Part shown: in pieces, positions 17,780 through 27,012 of the stretch
Layout: the number at the start of each line of letters is the position of its first letter
How positions within the stretch are numbered: the first letter of the stretch is position 1
DNA from: Mobilisporobacter senegalensis
GTDB taxonomy: Bacteria; Bacillota; Clostridia; Lachnospirales; Lachnospiraceae
Assembly: GCF_003752155.1 (NCBI RefSeq)
Contig: NZ_RJVG01000003.1
Span: 310,001 to 374,000, forward strand
Reading direction: 5' to 3'
DNA: 64,000 bases
Notes under the pieces: generated by a model
Told to the model about the DNA's origin: nothing
Seen by the model: the letters and a program-made list of their open reading frames with translations, nothing else
The model's database searches: none
Program-made: the position numbers and the translations under genes

Positions 17780-19456
17780 TTAAGTTAAAGGAACCCAGTT
17801 CCCATTTAATAGAAATTCATTAGCCAATTCATTGGCATGTTCAATGATATCCTTGGAATAACCCATTATTTCTAATAGTTTAATCGCGTTTTTTGAAACA
17901 GCTCTGCCACTATATAATTTATAGTCAAATAAAATATCATTCTCCTGTACTTTCTCCATAAAATGAAAATTATCAAAATGATTTTCTAAAATAGCGGTAA
18001 GTTCTATGTCGTGGGTAGCCGCAAAACATAATGTATTTCCCTGAGACAGACTGTGTAATATCTGTGTGGATGCTGCAATCCTCTCCAGCGTATTGGTTCC
18101 TCTAAGAACTTCATCAACAAAACAAAGTACGGGATACTTCCCATTTATTTTATCTAAAATTCTCTTTAATGATTTGATCTCAACGATATAATAGCTTTCA
18201 TTGCTAAAAATATCATCTCTTAATGCCATGGAAGAAAATACTCTAAAATAACTTGCTTCGTATGATTTGCTAACACTTGTATAGATTGTCTGGGATAGAA
18301 TTGCATTTATTGCCATTGTCTTTATAAATGTGGATTTACCAGAGGCATTGGAACCCGTGATAAGAACACTTCTATCTGCTTTGATTGAATTTACTACAGG
18401 TTCCTCTAATATTGGATGAAAGATATCTTCTACTTTAAGATAAGGCTTTGTACCTGATACTAATTTCGGTTCAGAGTAGTAATCAATCTGTTTTCGAAAA
18501 GATGCTGCTGCGATCATACTGTCAAGATAACCAATGTTTTCATATAATCCATTTAAAATATCACGGTTTTTACGTAGCGTAGTAAGCATAGTATTAAATT
18601 TAATGATATCCACATGAAAAAGCATCCTTAGATAGTCTAATATCATATCTGCAATATCGCCAGCCATGGCATTCCCGCTGATAACAATTCTGGAGCCCTT
18701 TTTAAACTTTCGAAAAGCAACTTCTGCTTCTTCAAATATTTTTGTATAATTTTCTATTTGTGGTATATTTAACTTTCGAATTTCTTTTATTTCATTAAGC
18801 AAACGAAGGATATAGGAAAACACTGTAAAATATGACTCTATCTCTGCTTTCTTCTTAAAATAAGTAATCATATTATTGGCTATGAAAAATACCGTTAATG
18901 AACCACCAATCATAGGGTTGATTAAAATGGCAGCTATAGAAGCAACTAATCCAAGAGCCATAAAATATTCCTTGGCTATATTGATTGATTGAATATTATC
19001 TGTGCGGTTAATATATTCATAAATAGATAATTTATTTAATTTCCCCATTAATGCAAACTGGGTTTGGAGTTTTAGCCTATCCTCTTCATGACTCTCGAAA
19101 TAATTCATGAGGCGGTTTCTTTCTAATAGTTCTTCTTCAGAAAATACGGGCTTCCTAAGTAATGCATAGAGATATTCTTCCCCTATTGCACTTCCCGTAT
19201 TGTTCAGCATCATATATATTTCTTTCAGATCCAGATCATTATAAGTTATATCGTCAATATCTAAATCTTTATCTTTGACAGATAAATAATATTTCTTTAT
19301 TGATTCAAATTTTTCACTTGTGTATTCTTCGTCTGGAATCTCTCCCCAGGCTTGTTTTAATTTATGATATAATTTTCTGCGATTCTCTTTCTCATCATAT
19401 CTGGACTTAAATATTAAAAACACTAATATTGCTAAAAATATATATAAATATTCCAT
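17780..19456 (-). CDS. Membrane-anchored MutS-family ATPase
   Basis: 558 residues. A hydrophobic anchor lies at residues 3-17, and one or two further membrane segments at about 168-200 (FMALGLVASIAAILINPMIG and VFFIANNMITY). The C-terminal half is a MutS-like ABC ATPase: P-loop GSNASGKSTFIK (about 367-378), Walker B LCFVDEVLRGTNTLERI, and AATHDIEL. There is no mismatch-binding FxE domain or Smr nuclease, so it is neither MutS1 nor MutS2. Proteins of this layout are usually annotated only as MutS-related, and their role is unknown. First gene of the repair operon, with its own promoter; 17 bases separate it from rnhA. Confidence 0.85.
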   Translation of the reverse strand: MEYLYIFLAILVFLIFKSRYDEKENRRKLYHKLKQAWGEIPDEEYTSEKFESIKKYYLSVKDKDLDIDDITYNDLDLKEIYMMLNNTGSAIGEEYLYALLRKPVFSEEELLERNRLMNYFESHEEDRLKLQTQFALMGKLNKLSIYEYINRTDNIQSINIAKEYFMALGLVASIAAILINPMIGGSLTVFFIANNMITYFKKKAEIESYFTVFSYILRLLNEIKEIRKLNIPQIENYTKIFEEAEVAFRKFKKGSRIVISGNAMAGDIADMILDYLRMLFHVDIIKFNTMLTTLRKNRDILNGLYENIGYLDSMIAAASFRKQIDYYSEPKLVSGTKPYLKVEDIFHPILEEPVVNSIKADRSVLITGSNASGKSTFIKTMAINAILSQTIYTSVSKSYEASYFRVFSSMALRDDIFSNESYYIVEIKSLKRILDKINGKYPVLCFVDEVLRGTNTLERIAASTQILHSLSQGNTLCFAATHDIELTAILENHFDNFHFMEKVQENDILFDYKLYSGRAVSKNAIKLLEIMGYSKDIIEHANELANEFLLNGNWVPLT

Positions 19457-19486
19457 ATAAATCTCCCTTTAGTTTTATTCTTTATT

Positions 19487-19515
19487 ATTATACATGACTG
19501 TGATTTTATCTTCAA
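19487..19515 (-). promoter_or_regulatory. Promoter of the mutS-family/rnhA/mutS/mutL operon
   Basis: Minus strand TTGAAG (19510-19515), 17-base spacer, TATAAT (19487-19492), about 30 bases before the start of the membrane MutS-like gene. Confidence 0.7.
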
Positions 19516-19679
19516 GGGATAAGATAATTTTCATTTTGGCTAACAGCATTCAAAGAGACCTGTCTGCATGTCCATCCACGACTTAAATCAATGAATGCAA
19601 ATGAATATATAGTAGTATTTATAATATACAAATAGTATAATAGGACTAATTTAAATATTTGAAACAGGAAGGTAAGAAT

Positions 19680-20699
19680 ATGAAATTAGATGAAAAAGAT
19701 TTATCATTAAGCGAATTTAATGGCTGCATCCGCATCATAAAAAAGAAAGAAATTATTTTTGAGAAAAGTTATGGTTATGCAGATTTACCAAATCAAATAC
19801 CTAATAAGATCGATACTAAATTTGCTACTGCTTCCGCAGGTAAAATTTTTGTTGCTGTGGCTATCCTGCAATTAATTGAAAAAGGAGTATTAAATTTTGA
19901 TACCACCATAGGCAGCATACTTGATTTTAATTTAAAGGCTATTGATCCTAAAATAACTATAAAACAACTTTTAAATCATACCTCTGGCATACCTGACTAT
20001 TTTGATGAGAGTCTTTTGAATGATTATGAAGAGTTATGGAAGGACTATCCAAATTATAAAATCAGAGCTTCTTCAGATATTATTCCTCTCTTTATTGATA
20101 AACCTATGATGTATCAGGCAGGTGAAAGATTTCAATATAATAATACAGGATATGTTGTCTTAGGATTGGTTATTGAAAAGGTAACTGGTTTCCCATTTGA
20201 TAACTATCTAAATGAACATATTTTCAGACCGTGCAAAATGCAGGACACGGGATACTATGAATTAGACCGTCTTCCTGCAAATTGCGCCAATTCTTATATA
20301 TATGATGACAAACTTAAAGAATTCTACATAAATATATATAGTGTAGACGCAAAAGGAACTGGCGCTGGGGGAGCATTTACCACTGTTATTGATGTTGGTA
20401 AATTCTGGTCAAAGTTATTAGCCTGCGATTTAATTTCTAAGGACATGTTGAATCAAATGCTTAGGGTACAAAGCCACGATGATAGACATTACTATGGATT
20501 GGGGGTCTGGCTTGATCCTGCTGACTCTCATATATTTACTCCTCATATTGAAGGATGTGACCCAGGTGTCAGTTTCATATCAGCCTATAATACGATTAAC
20601 GATCTTAGTATCACCATTGTAAGTAATATTGGTTGTAATGTATGGAGATTAAAAAGAGATATTATAAATACATTAGAAAAAAACGAATGCTTCAATTAA
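19680..20699 (+). CDS. Serine hydrolase of the beta-lactamase/class C family
   Basis: 339 residues, and the only confident plus-strand gene. It has the SxxK nucleophile motif SAGK (S52-K55), the LLNHTSGIPDYFD block typical of class C-like esterases and D,D-peptidases, and a Tyr-x-Asn motif in YNNTGYVVLG (about residue 155). No signal peptide or membrane helix is visible, so it is probably cytoplasmic. The frame opens at TTG 19659, but the RBS AGGAAGG (19666-19672) sits seven bases before ATG at 19680, which I take as the start. It is isolated between divergent and convergent neighbours; substrate unknown. Lateral gain is possible but unproven. Confidence 0.85.
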   Translation: MKLDEKDLSLSEFNGCIRIIKKKEIIFEKSYGYADLPNQIPNKIDTKFATASAGKIFVAVAILQLIEKGVLNFDTTIGSILDFNLKAIDPKITIKQLLNHTSGIPDYFDESLLNDYEELWKDYPNYKIRASSDIIPLFIDKPMMYQAGERFQYNNTGYVVLGLVIEKVTGFPFDNYLNEHIFRPCKMQDTGYYELDRLPANCANSYIYDDKLKEFYINIYSVDAKGTGAGGAFTTVIDVGKFWSKLLACDLISKDMLNQMLRVQSHDDRHYYGLGVWLDPADSHIFTPHIEGCDPGVSFISAYNTINDLSITIVSNIGCNVWRLKRDIINTLEKNECFN

Positions 20700-20712
20700 T
20701 ATTTATATCGTA

Positions 20713-20759
20713 AAGTAAAAAGCCCGGGGATAAACCATATCCGCCAGGCTCTTTTACTT
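20713..20759. terminator. Bidirectional terminator between convergent genes
   Basis: AAGTAAAA (20713-20720) and TTTTACTT (20752-20759) flank a GC-rich stem built around AGCC/GGCT and GGATA/TATCC. It lies between the convergent serine hydrolase and NlpC/P60 genes and can serve both. Confidence 0.75.
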
Positions 20760-20787
20760 AAAATTGTATACATATATTGAATTTTAA

Positions 20788-21927
20788 TTAATCGTTTAGA
20801 ATTCGAACAGCCTTTACCGGTGTTCTATAATACATATTGGAAATCTTAATACCGCTTCTTGGATTGCTGGCATGGATTACCTGGCCATTACCAATACACA
20901 TGGCAACGTGATTGATTCCGCCACCATTACTATAGAATATTAAATCTCCCGGTCTTGCCTGTGATGAGCTGATTGTTGTACCATTAGTCGCCTGTGCTCT
21001 TGAAGTTCTACTGATGCCAATACCAAAATGGCTGTAAATTGACATGGTAAAACCTGAACAATCTGTTCCATTGGTTAAGCTTGTGCCGCCCCAGACATAA
21101 CGATTACCAAGATATTGTTTTGCAAAGGCAACCATATTAGCTCTTGTTGAAGAAACACCGCTGGATGCTCCCAATTCTTCGTTAGGCACTGCCTTCTTAA
21201 GATCATAAGAAATATCGACGAATTCTTTTGAAACCCATCCTTTATCATTATCAACAACTACTTTAACCCATTCATCTTCCGTCTTAATAACTTCTAATTC
21301 TTCTTCAATCGGTATTAATGTAATACATGTGGAATCTGTTGATGGTTTTTCACGTACTTTCAAAGTGGTAGTATTTACCGTTGCTGTCTTAACTCCAACT
21401 TTCTTCGCTAATTCTTCCGCTTCTTTTCCTGTTGTTAAAAAACTGCTCATTACATAACCGGTAACTTTGCCGGATTTAATCTTTGCCCAGCCATTCTTGT
21501 CAATATCATAAATAGTTGCTCCGGCATTTTTAGGGAGTTTTCCGATTATCTTTTCATCTTCGCCTGGTTTTTTTCTAATATTTAGATAATTATCGACTGT
21601 AGCGATTCCTATATTTTCATATTTCTTGATAGCTTTTTCTATTTCTGCTTCGTCAGATGTCTCCGGCTCTTCCATTACCGGTTCCTCTTCTGGAGACAGA
21701 GTATCATCAGCCATTACTACTGTTGCCTCGGTTGATGCCATATTTAATTTAACAACTGACATATTCCCTACTGTTGTTGTGTTATAAAAGCTATCTAATG
21801 AAAGTGAAATTCCTGCTACTGGTTTTTCTACTGTAAATGATGCTGCTATTGTTTTAAGTTGACTTGCTGTTAACAAAGCTGTACCTGCCAAACACAATGT
21901 CGATACCTTAACTAAATTTTTATTCAC
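20788..21927 (-). CDS. Secreted SH3-NlpC/P60 peptidoglycan endopeptidase
   Basis: 379 residues from GTG at 21927, chosen because the RBS GAGGGAGG lies six bases upstream; the frame opens 18 bases earlier at a TTG within that region. An N-terminal signal peptide (about residues 1-30) is followed by a Glu/Pro-rich linker, two bacterial SH3 domains (about 107-166 and 183-240), and a C-terminal NlpC/P60 domain. The catalytic Cys is C290 in TDCSGF, with His at about 340 (INHVAMCIGNG) and a polar residue at H352. Such enzymes cut the D-Glu to meso-DAP bond in cell-wall peptides during growth and separation. It has a strong promoter and a structured leader. Confidence 0.92.
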   Translation of the reverse strand: MNKNLVKVSTLCLAGTALLTASQLKTIAASFTVEKPVAGISLSLDSFYNTTTVGNMSVVKLNMASTEATVVMADDTLSPEEEPVMEEPETSDEAEIEKAIKKYENIGIATVDNYLNIRKKPGEDEKIIGKLPKNAGATIYDIDKNGWAKIKSGKVTGYVMSSFLTTGKEAEELAKKVGVKTATVNTTTLKVREKPSTDSTCITLIPIEEELEVIKTEDEWVKVVVDNDKGWVSKEFVDISYDLKKAVPNEELGASSGVSSTRANMVAFAKQYLGNRYVWGGTSLTNGTDCSGFTMSIYSHFGIGISRTSRAQATNGTTISSSQARPGDLIFYSNGGGINHVAMCIGNGQVIHASNPRSGIKISNMYYRTPVKAVRILND

Positions 21928-21941
21928 GATGTGCCTCCCTC

Positions 21942-22014
21942 GCAATCAAAAGATTGCTGCATTTTATATCTTCGCGCAAATTCTTCTTTGCATTTATCTG
22001 TGGTTAAAACCACA
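21942..22014 (-). promoter_or_regulatory. Structured 5' leader of NlpC/P60 gene
   Basis: Two perfect hairpins: TGTGGTTAAAACCACA (21999-22014), and GCAATC/GATTGC with a four-base loop (21942-21957). The second abuts the RBS. Clostridial NlpC/P60 genes are often controlled by c-di-AMP riboswitches, but I do not see that aptamer here. Confidence 0.45.
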
Positions 22015-22076
22015 TTTGAATTAAGTTTCATTTTATCTACGTAATTATTACGTAATTGTTAAATTTGTTAAGTATA

Positions 22077-22105
22077 ATTATAACAACTGTTCTTAATTTT
22101 GTCAA
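22077..22105 (-). promoter_or_regulatory. Strong consensus promoter of NlpC/P60 gene
   Basis: Minus strand TTGACA (22100-22105), 17-base spacer, TATAAT (22077-22082): a perfect match to the sigma-A consensus, about 150 bases before the start codon. A second TTGACA lies 11 bases further upstream (22111-22116). Confidence 0.85.
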
Positions 22106-22150
22106 CTATGTGTCAATATTTTGTAATTATATTACACAAATTAGGAAAAG

Positions 22151-22177
22151 CCTTTAAACACACCTTATCTTTAAAGG
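22151..22177 (-). terminator. A/T-rich hairpin upstream of NlpC/P60 promoter
   Basis: CCTTTAAA (22151-22158) pairs with TTTAAAGG (22170-22177), followed on the minus strand by CTTTTCC. It may act as a second, weak terminator behind spoIVA. Confidence 0.35.
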
Positions 22178-22326
22178 ATTCTAAAGATAATGATAATAAT
22201 TATTAACTTTTTTAATACTACAAGCGTAGAATATAAAATAATCTTTCAAATCATCTTTTTATATAAATCAAACTTTTACCAGAAGGCTTGTCCCAGAACA
22301 GGTCATGAGCCTCTAATGTGCAAAAA

Positions 22327-22350
22327 GAAGGAGACAGTTTTGTCTCCTTC
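22327..22350 (-). terminator. spoIVA terminator
   Basis: GAAGGAGACA (22327-22336) pairs perfectly with TGTCTCCTTC (22341-22350), with a four-base loop and five U on the minus strand. It begins six bases after the spoIVA stop. Confidence 0.88.
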
Positions 22351-22355
22351 CGGCT

Positions 22356-23864
22356 TTAAATAATAATGCAGATTAATCCACCATTACTATCATTAATAAT
22401 TTTCTGTAAGGTTTCTTGTAATTTTACCTGGCTCTCATCATTCATTTTACCAATCTTATTCTTAATTCCATCATCAACTAACTGTTTAATAGATTTTCCA
22501 AAGATATTAGTATCCCAGATTCCCTCCGGATTGTCTTGGGTATTCTCTTTGATATATGCAATTAAATCATTTGCCTGTTCTTCGCTGCCCACAATAGGTG
22601 CGATCTCTGTTTCAATATTAGCTTTGATCATATGAATGGAAGGAGCAACCGCTTTAATTTTAACTCCGTATTTACTTCCGTGTTTAATTACTTCTGGTTC
22701 TTCAATACTTATTTCTTCCTGGAACGGTGTCACGACGCCATAACCTTTATAGCGAACCTCTTCACAGGCATTGGATACCTTTTCATATTCCTGCCGTTTC
22801 GCAGCCATATCACGAAGAGTGGCGATAAATTGATATTCACCAGTTATCTCAGTACCAATCAGATCACTTAAGATATTATAATAATATTGATCATCAAAAT
22901 CCACATAGACTTTTACACTGCCATCTTTCGGCTCTATACGGTCTAGTTTGAAGCGTTTTACAAATTGACTGTCTGTAGTAAAATTTCTCATATTAATGTC
23001 ACGAAGAATAGATAAATTTTTCAGGATTTCTTTCACCGAATTAATTAGGTCTACTTTTAGCCAATGATCATTTGGCAGCATCTCTGCCCATTTAGGTATG
23101 TAGAAATCAATTTCAGAGATTGGGAAAACGGAAAGGATTGTTTCCATAATCTTGGTTATATCATCTTTTCTTAATTGTTCACAGTTCACTGGCATAACCG
23201 CAACATCATATTTCTCTGATATTTCATCTGCAAGAGCGACTGTTTCGTCAGAATGTGGACGGCTTGAATTAAGAAGAACTATAAATGGCTTTCCAAGTTT
23301 CTTTAACTCTTCAATTGTTCTTTCTTCCGGTTTACGATAATTTTCTCTTAAAAGCTCACCAAAACTGCCATCTGAAGTAACAACAATTCCTATAGTGGAA
23401 TGATCGTTAATTACTTTCTTAGTTCCAATTTCGGCAGCCTCTGTGAATGGAACCTCATAATCAAACCATGGAGTTTTCACTAATCTTTCCTGTTCATCTT
23501 CAATATGTCCTGTAGCACCTTCTACCATGTAACCAACACAGTCGATCAAACGAATATTAACATCTGTATCATCAGATAATTTTATTTTAGCAGCTTCTTT
23601 TGGGATAAATTTTGGTTCAGTAGTCATGATAGTTCTTCCTGCTGCACTTTGTGGTAATTCATCTACTGCTCTTTCTTTACTATGAACATCATCGATGTTC
23701 GGAATAACGAGTAGATCCATGAAACGTTTAATAAAAGTGGATTTTCCTGTTCTTACCGGTCCCACTACACCTATGTATATATCCCCGCCTGTCCTAGCCT
23801 TGATATCACCATAAACGTCATACATCTGACCCGTTGTATCGCCAGTCTTGCCTTGGTCTAGCAT
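22356..23864 (-). CDS. spoIVA: Stage IV sporulation protein A (spore coat ATPase)
   Basis: SpoIVA is the ATP-hydrolysing protein that polymerises on the forespore surface as the base layer of the spore coat. The Walker A region GPVRTGKSTFIKR (about residues 34-46), the VDELPQSAAGRTIMTTEPKF stretch (about 67-86), LIDCVGYMVEGATGH and the C-terminal GLICIII tail are all characteristic. At 502 residues it is close to B. subtilis SpoIVA (492). ATG at 23864 has RBS GGGAGGGTG. Its presence shows a spore-forming lineage. It follows gpsA, a neighbourhood also seen in B. subtilis. I could not identify a clear sigma-E promoter by eye. Confidence 0.97.
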   Translation of the reverse strand: MLDQGKTGDTTGQMYDVYGDIKARTGGDIYIGVVGPVRTGKSTFIKRFMDLLVIPNIDDVHSKERAVDELPQSAAGRTIMTTEPKFIPKEAAKIKLSDDTDVNIRLIDCVGYMVEGATGHIEDEQERLVKTPWFDYEVPFTEAAEIGTKKVINDHSTIGIVVTSDGSFGELLRENYRKPEERTIEELKKLGKPFIVLLNSSRPHSDETVALADEISEKYDVAVMPVNCEQLRKDDITKIMETILSVFPISEIDFYIPKWAEMLPNDHWLKVDLINSVKEILKNLSILRDINMRNFTTDSQFVKRFKLDRIEPKDGSVKVYVDFDDQYYYNILSDLIGTEITGEYQFIATLRDMAAKRQEYEKVSNACEEVRYKGYGVVTPFQEEISIEEPEVIKHGSKYGVKIKAVAPSIHMIKANIETEIAPIVGSEEQANDLIAYIKENTQDNPEGIWDTNIFGKSIKQLVDDGIKNKIGKMNDESQVKLQETLQKIINDSNGGLICIII

Positions 23865-23956
23865 ATTTCACCCTCCCTTAGACTTCTCATCAGAAGGGAT
23901 AATACCCATTCTGAGTGATTAGAATTTCTTGATAATTATACATATGCGTAACAAAA

Positions 23957-23991
23957 AAAGATTAGAACATATTCTATTAGTTCTAATCTTT
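23957..23991 (-). terminator. gpsA operon terminator
   Basis: AAAGATTAGAAC (23957-23968) pairs perfectly with GTTCTAATCTTT (23980-23991), 12 bases, followed by seven U on the minus strand. It separates gpsA from spoIVA. Confidence 0.88.
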
Positions 23992-24012
23992 CTATTTACT
24001 ACTTATCTAGTT

Positions 24013-25026
24013 TCATTTATTCCATTTTAAATCTGAATATTCTCTTCTTTTGTCTCTGGTAAGAAGATCATCTACTGCTTCTTTCGCCGGTTTGTTTTCA
24101 AATAATACTAAATTAATCTGTTCCACAATTGGCATAGGAATATCATGTTTTTTTGCTAATGCATAGGCCGCCTTTGCAGAATAGACACCTTCTACAATTT
24201 GTTTCACTTCATCCATAGCTTCATTCATGGTATAACCTTTACCAATAAGGTACCCTGCAGTACGATTACGACTATGTTTACTGGTACATGTAACGATTAA
24301 ATCCCCTACACCGGAAAGACCTGCAAATGTTTCGATTTTCCCACCCATTGCAATTCCAAGACGGCTGATTTCCGCAATGCCTCTTGTCATAAGGGCAGCT
24401 TTTGTATTGTCTCCAAATCCCAGACCATCCGCAATACCAGCTGCAAGTGCTATCACATTTTTAATAGAACCACCTAATTCGATTCCAATTATGTCAGGGC
24501 TTGTATAAACCCTGAATTTTTCGCTCATAAAAATATCCTGAATAAAATATGCTGTAGCTTTTGACTGGGCACCAACTACAACCGTTGTTGGAATACCATG
24601 GCTTACTTCTTCCGCATGGCTGGGTCCGGATAGTACTGCAACATCTGCATTATTTAATTCTTCATTTAAAATATCTGATAAAGTGTCAAGGGTTGAATCT
24701 TCAATTCCTTTCGCCACATTGACCACAATCTGGTTTTCTTTTATGAAAGGTACCGCTAATTTAGCAGTCGATCTTACATAAGGGGATGCAACTGCAAACA
24801 CGATTAAATCCTTATCTTTACAAGAAACTTCTAAATCAGTTGTTATTGTTATATTCGCAGGAAGCTTTACTCCTGGTAATTTATCTATTTGTTCTCTGTG
24901 AGTATTTAACATCTCTACTTCTGCTTCTAGGATTGACCATAATGTTACCTCATGACCATTATTCGCCAAAAGAATTGCAAGTGCTGTGCCCCAACTTCCT
25001 GCACCTAATATACTTACTTTATTCAT
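24013..25026 (-). CDS. gpsA: NAD(P)H-dependent glycerol-3-phosphate dehydrogenase
   Basis: GpsA reduces dihydroxyacetone phosphate to sn-glycerol-3-phosphate for phospholipid synthesis. The dinucleotide motif GAGSWGTAL lies at residues 7-15 of the form that starts at ATG 25026, which has RBS GGAGG; a longer frame to 25053 adds nine residues and overlaps plsY. Also visible are VVNVAKGIE, VLSGPSHAEE, the catalytic Lys region in IELGGSIKNVIALAAGIADG, and TFAGLSGVGDLIVTC. Length 337 residues is normal. It lies directly after plsY, which uses its product, so the pair supplies lysophosphatidate. Confidence 0.96.
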   Translation of the reverse strand: MNKVSILGAGSWGTALAILLANNGHEVTLWSILEAEVEMLNTHREQIDKLPGVKLPANITITTDLEVSCKDKDLIVFAVASPYVRSTAKLAVPFIKENQIVVNVAKGIEDSTLDTLSDILNEELNNADVAVLSGPSHAEEVSHGIPTTVVVGAQSKATAYFIQDIFMSEKFRVYTSPDIIGIELGGSIKNVIALAAGIADGLGFGDNTKAALMTRGIAEISRLGIAMGGKIETFAGLSGVGDLIVTCTSKHSRNRTAGYLIGKGYTMNEAMDEVKQIVEGVYSAKAAYALAKKHDIPMPIVEQINLVLFENKPAKEAVDDLLTRDKRREYSDLKWNK

Positions 25027-25052
25027 TAGTATTCCTCCGTTTTTCTTATTCA

Positions 25053-25673
25053 CTATTTATTAATTTCAATTTTTTGTCCAAGCTTTCTTTCTGTACCATT
25101 TAATAATCTTGTAATATTACCTCTATGTTTCACATATGCAAGTACTGTAAATATAAGACTGACAATAAGCATATGTATTTGACCTGGATAAAAGATTAAA
25201 ACTCCAATTGGAAAAAGTAATGATAAGGCCAAAGAGCCTAAGGAAACATATCTTGTGATCGCCACTAAGATAACAAAAATTACAGCAGCAGCTAATCCGA
25301 ATCTCCAATCAAATGCCAGCATAACACCTGCTGTTGCCGCAATACCTTTTCCTCCTTTAAAATGAAGCCATGCTGGAAAATTATGTCCCAGTACTACACC
25401 CAGGCCTGTATAGAGTAACAATAATTGTAAATTACCCTCAGGTGCAGGAAAATAAAAACGGATTAGCATAATTGGAATAATAGCTTTTAGGGCATCTCCT
25501 AAGAAAGTTAACAAACCCGCTTTAAACCCTAAGGTTCTAAGTGCATTTGTGGTTCCAGAATTACCACTTCCATAATTTCTAATGTCAATATGATTCATTT
25601 TACCTACAATATATCCTGTTGAAAAACAACCAAAGGCATATCCTACTACTAGACAAATAATGATTCCCATCAT
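25053..25673 (-). CDS. plsY: Glycerol-3-phosphate acyltransferase PlsY
   Basis: 206-residue membrane protein with about five helices that transfers an acyl group from acyl-phosphate to glycerol-3-phosphate. The three conserved cytoplasmic motifs are visible: GSGNSGTTNALRTLG (about residues 36-50), GHNFPAWLHFKGGKGIAA (about 95-112) and the last-loop GNITRLLNGTERKLG. The start is ATG ATG at 25673, one base after the der stop. In Firmicutes PlsY works with PlsX, which is not in this window. The next gene, gpsA, makes its substrate. Confidence 0.95.
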   Translation of the reverse strand: MMGIIICLVVGYAFGCFSTGYIVGKMNHIDIRNYGSGNSGTTNALRTLGFKAGLLTFLGDALKAIIPIMLIRFYFPAPEGNLQLLLLYTGLGVVLGHNFPAWLHFKGGKGIAATAGVMLAFDWRFGLAAAVIFVILVAITRYVSLGSLALSLLFPIGVLIFYPGQIHMLIVSLIFTVLAYVKHRGNITRLLNGTERKLGQKIEINK

Positions 25674-25674
25674 A

Positions 25675-27000
25675 CTATTCTTTTTCCTTCCTTTCCCTAA
25701 TTAGAAATCTTAATGATGTTCCTTTAAATCCAAACGCATCTCTAATTTTATTCTCGATATATCTGGTGTAGGAAAAATGCATTAATGCTTTGTCATTTAC
25801 AAAGATAACAAATGTTGGTGGCTTTATGGCAACCTGGGTTATATAGAATAACTTTAATCTCTTACCTTTATCTGATGGCGGCTGCTGCATCGCAGTGGCT
25901 TCCATCATTATCTCATTTAATACTCCTGTCTGAATACGAAGGGTCTGGTTTTGAATTACCATTTCAATTACATCAAAAAGTTTTGGTAATCTTTGTCCAG
26001 TAAGGGCTGATATAAAAATAATCTCAGCATAAGTCATAAATGAAAGAATTTCTCTTACTTTATTAGTATATTCGTAGATAGTTTTATCGTTCTTTTCTAT
26101 AGCATCCCATTTATTTACCGCAATGATGATGCCTTTCCCACGTTCATGTGCAATACCAGCAATCTTGGCATCTTGTTCCGTCACACCTTCACTTGCATCA
26201 ATGACCATTACCACTACATCTGCACGCTCTACTGCCGTTACAGTACGGATAATGCTAAAACGCTCCAATTCTTCTTTTATCTTGCTCTTACGTCTAAGTC
26301 CTGCCGTATCAATAAATACATATTCTTTATCATTATGGTTTACCACGGTATCAATGGCATCTCTGGTTGTTCCAGCAATATCAGATACAATGACTCTGTT
26401 TTCACCAATTAATTTATTGATAATAGAAGATTTCCCTACATTTGGTTTCCCTACAATTGCAATTCTAGGTCTTTCATCTTCCTCTTCCAATAAATCTTCC
26501 GGATTAAAATGTTTGATTACTTCATCCAGCATATCACCAATCCCAAGTTTTGAATTTGCTGAAATTGGTATAGGATCACCAATCCCAAGATTATAGAATT
26601 CATATACATCCGGCATTAGTTTATCAAAATTATCAACTTTATTTACCACTAAAACAACTGGTTTTCCTGATTTTCTAAGCATATCAGCTACTTTAAAGTC
26701 TGAATCTACTAAACCTTGTCTCACATCTACAAGGAACATAATTACATCAGCAGTTTCAATAGCAATCTCTGCCTGCTGTCTCATATGGGATAGCATCAAA
26801 TCTTTGCTCTCCGGTTCAATACCACCAGTATCGATCATCGTAAATTGCTTATCAAGCCATGTTACATCTGCATAAATACGATCTCTTGTGACACCAGGAT
26901 AATCTTTTACAATGGATATTTTTTCTCCGGCAAGAGCGTTAAATAAAGTTGATTTTCCTACATTGGGTCTGCCAACAATCGCTACAATTGGTTTACTCAT
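25675..27000 (-). CDS. der: Double-GTPase ribosome assembly factor Der (EngA)
   Basis: 441 residues with two tandem GTPase domains: [14 protein letters not shown] (about residues 10-23) with DTGGIE and NKVD, then [14 protein letters not shown] (about 184-197) with [11 protein letters not shown] and NKWD. A C-terminal KH-like domain follows. It is essential for maturation of the 50S subunit. ATG at 27000 has RBS AAGGAG. It lies 13 bases after the DUF512 gene and one base before plsY, in one operon. Confidence 0.97.
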   Translation of the reverse strand: MSKPIVAIVGRPNVGKSTLFNALAGEKISIVKDYPGVTRDRIYADVTWLDKQFTMIDTGGIEPESKDLMLSHMRQQAEIAIETADVIMFLVDVRQGLVDSDFKVADMLRKSGKPVVLVVNKVDNFDKLMPDVYEFYNLGIGDPIPISANSKLGIGDMLDEVIKHFNPEDLLEEEDERPRIAIVGKPNVGKSSIINKLIGENRVIVSDIAGTTRDAIDTVVNHNDKEYVFIDTAGLRRKSKIKEELERFSIIRTVTAVERADVVVMVIDASEGVTEQDAKIAGIAHERGKGIIIAVNKWDAIEKNDKTIYEYTNKVREILSFMTYAEIIFISALTGQRLPKLFDVIEMVIQNQTLRIQTGVLNEIMMEATAMQQPPSDKGKRLKLFYITQVAIKPPTFVIFVNDKALMHFSYTRYIENKIRDAFGFKGTSLRFLIRERKEKE

Positions 27001-27012
27001 CTTATATCTCCT

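Larger units (their letters stand above)
21928..22355. other. Non-coding interval between NlpC/P60 gene and spoIVA
   Basis: 428 AT-rich bases without a gene. They hold, from high to low coordinates, the spoIVA terminator (22327-22350), an imperfect AGGCT/AGCCT stem near 22283-22311, a CCTTTAAA/TTTAAAGG hairpin (22151-22177), the promoter of the NlpC/P60 gene and its structured 5' leader. I see no convincing small ORF and no known riboswitch core. Confidence 0.7.

Noticed and set aside
21942-22070. c-di-AMP riboswitch in the NlpC/P60 leader
   Set aside because: Expected from gene type, but the leader is too short and lacks the conserved core; only simple hairpins are seen.
22257-22350. Possible plus-strand small RNA ending at the spoIVA hairpin
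   Set aside because: The hairpin is fully explained as the minus-strand terminator, and no plus-strand promoter was found.
26123-26596. 157-codon plus-strand frame opposite der
   Set aside because: Ser/Thr/Ile-rich shadow of a conserved GTPase; no RBS.
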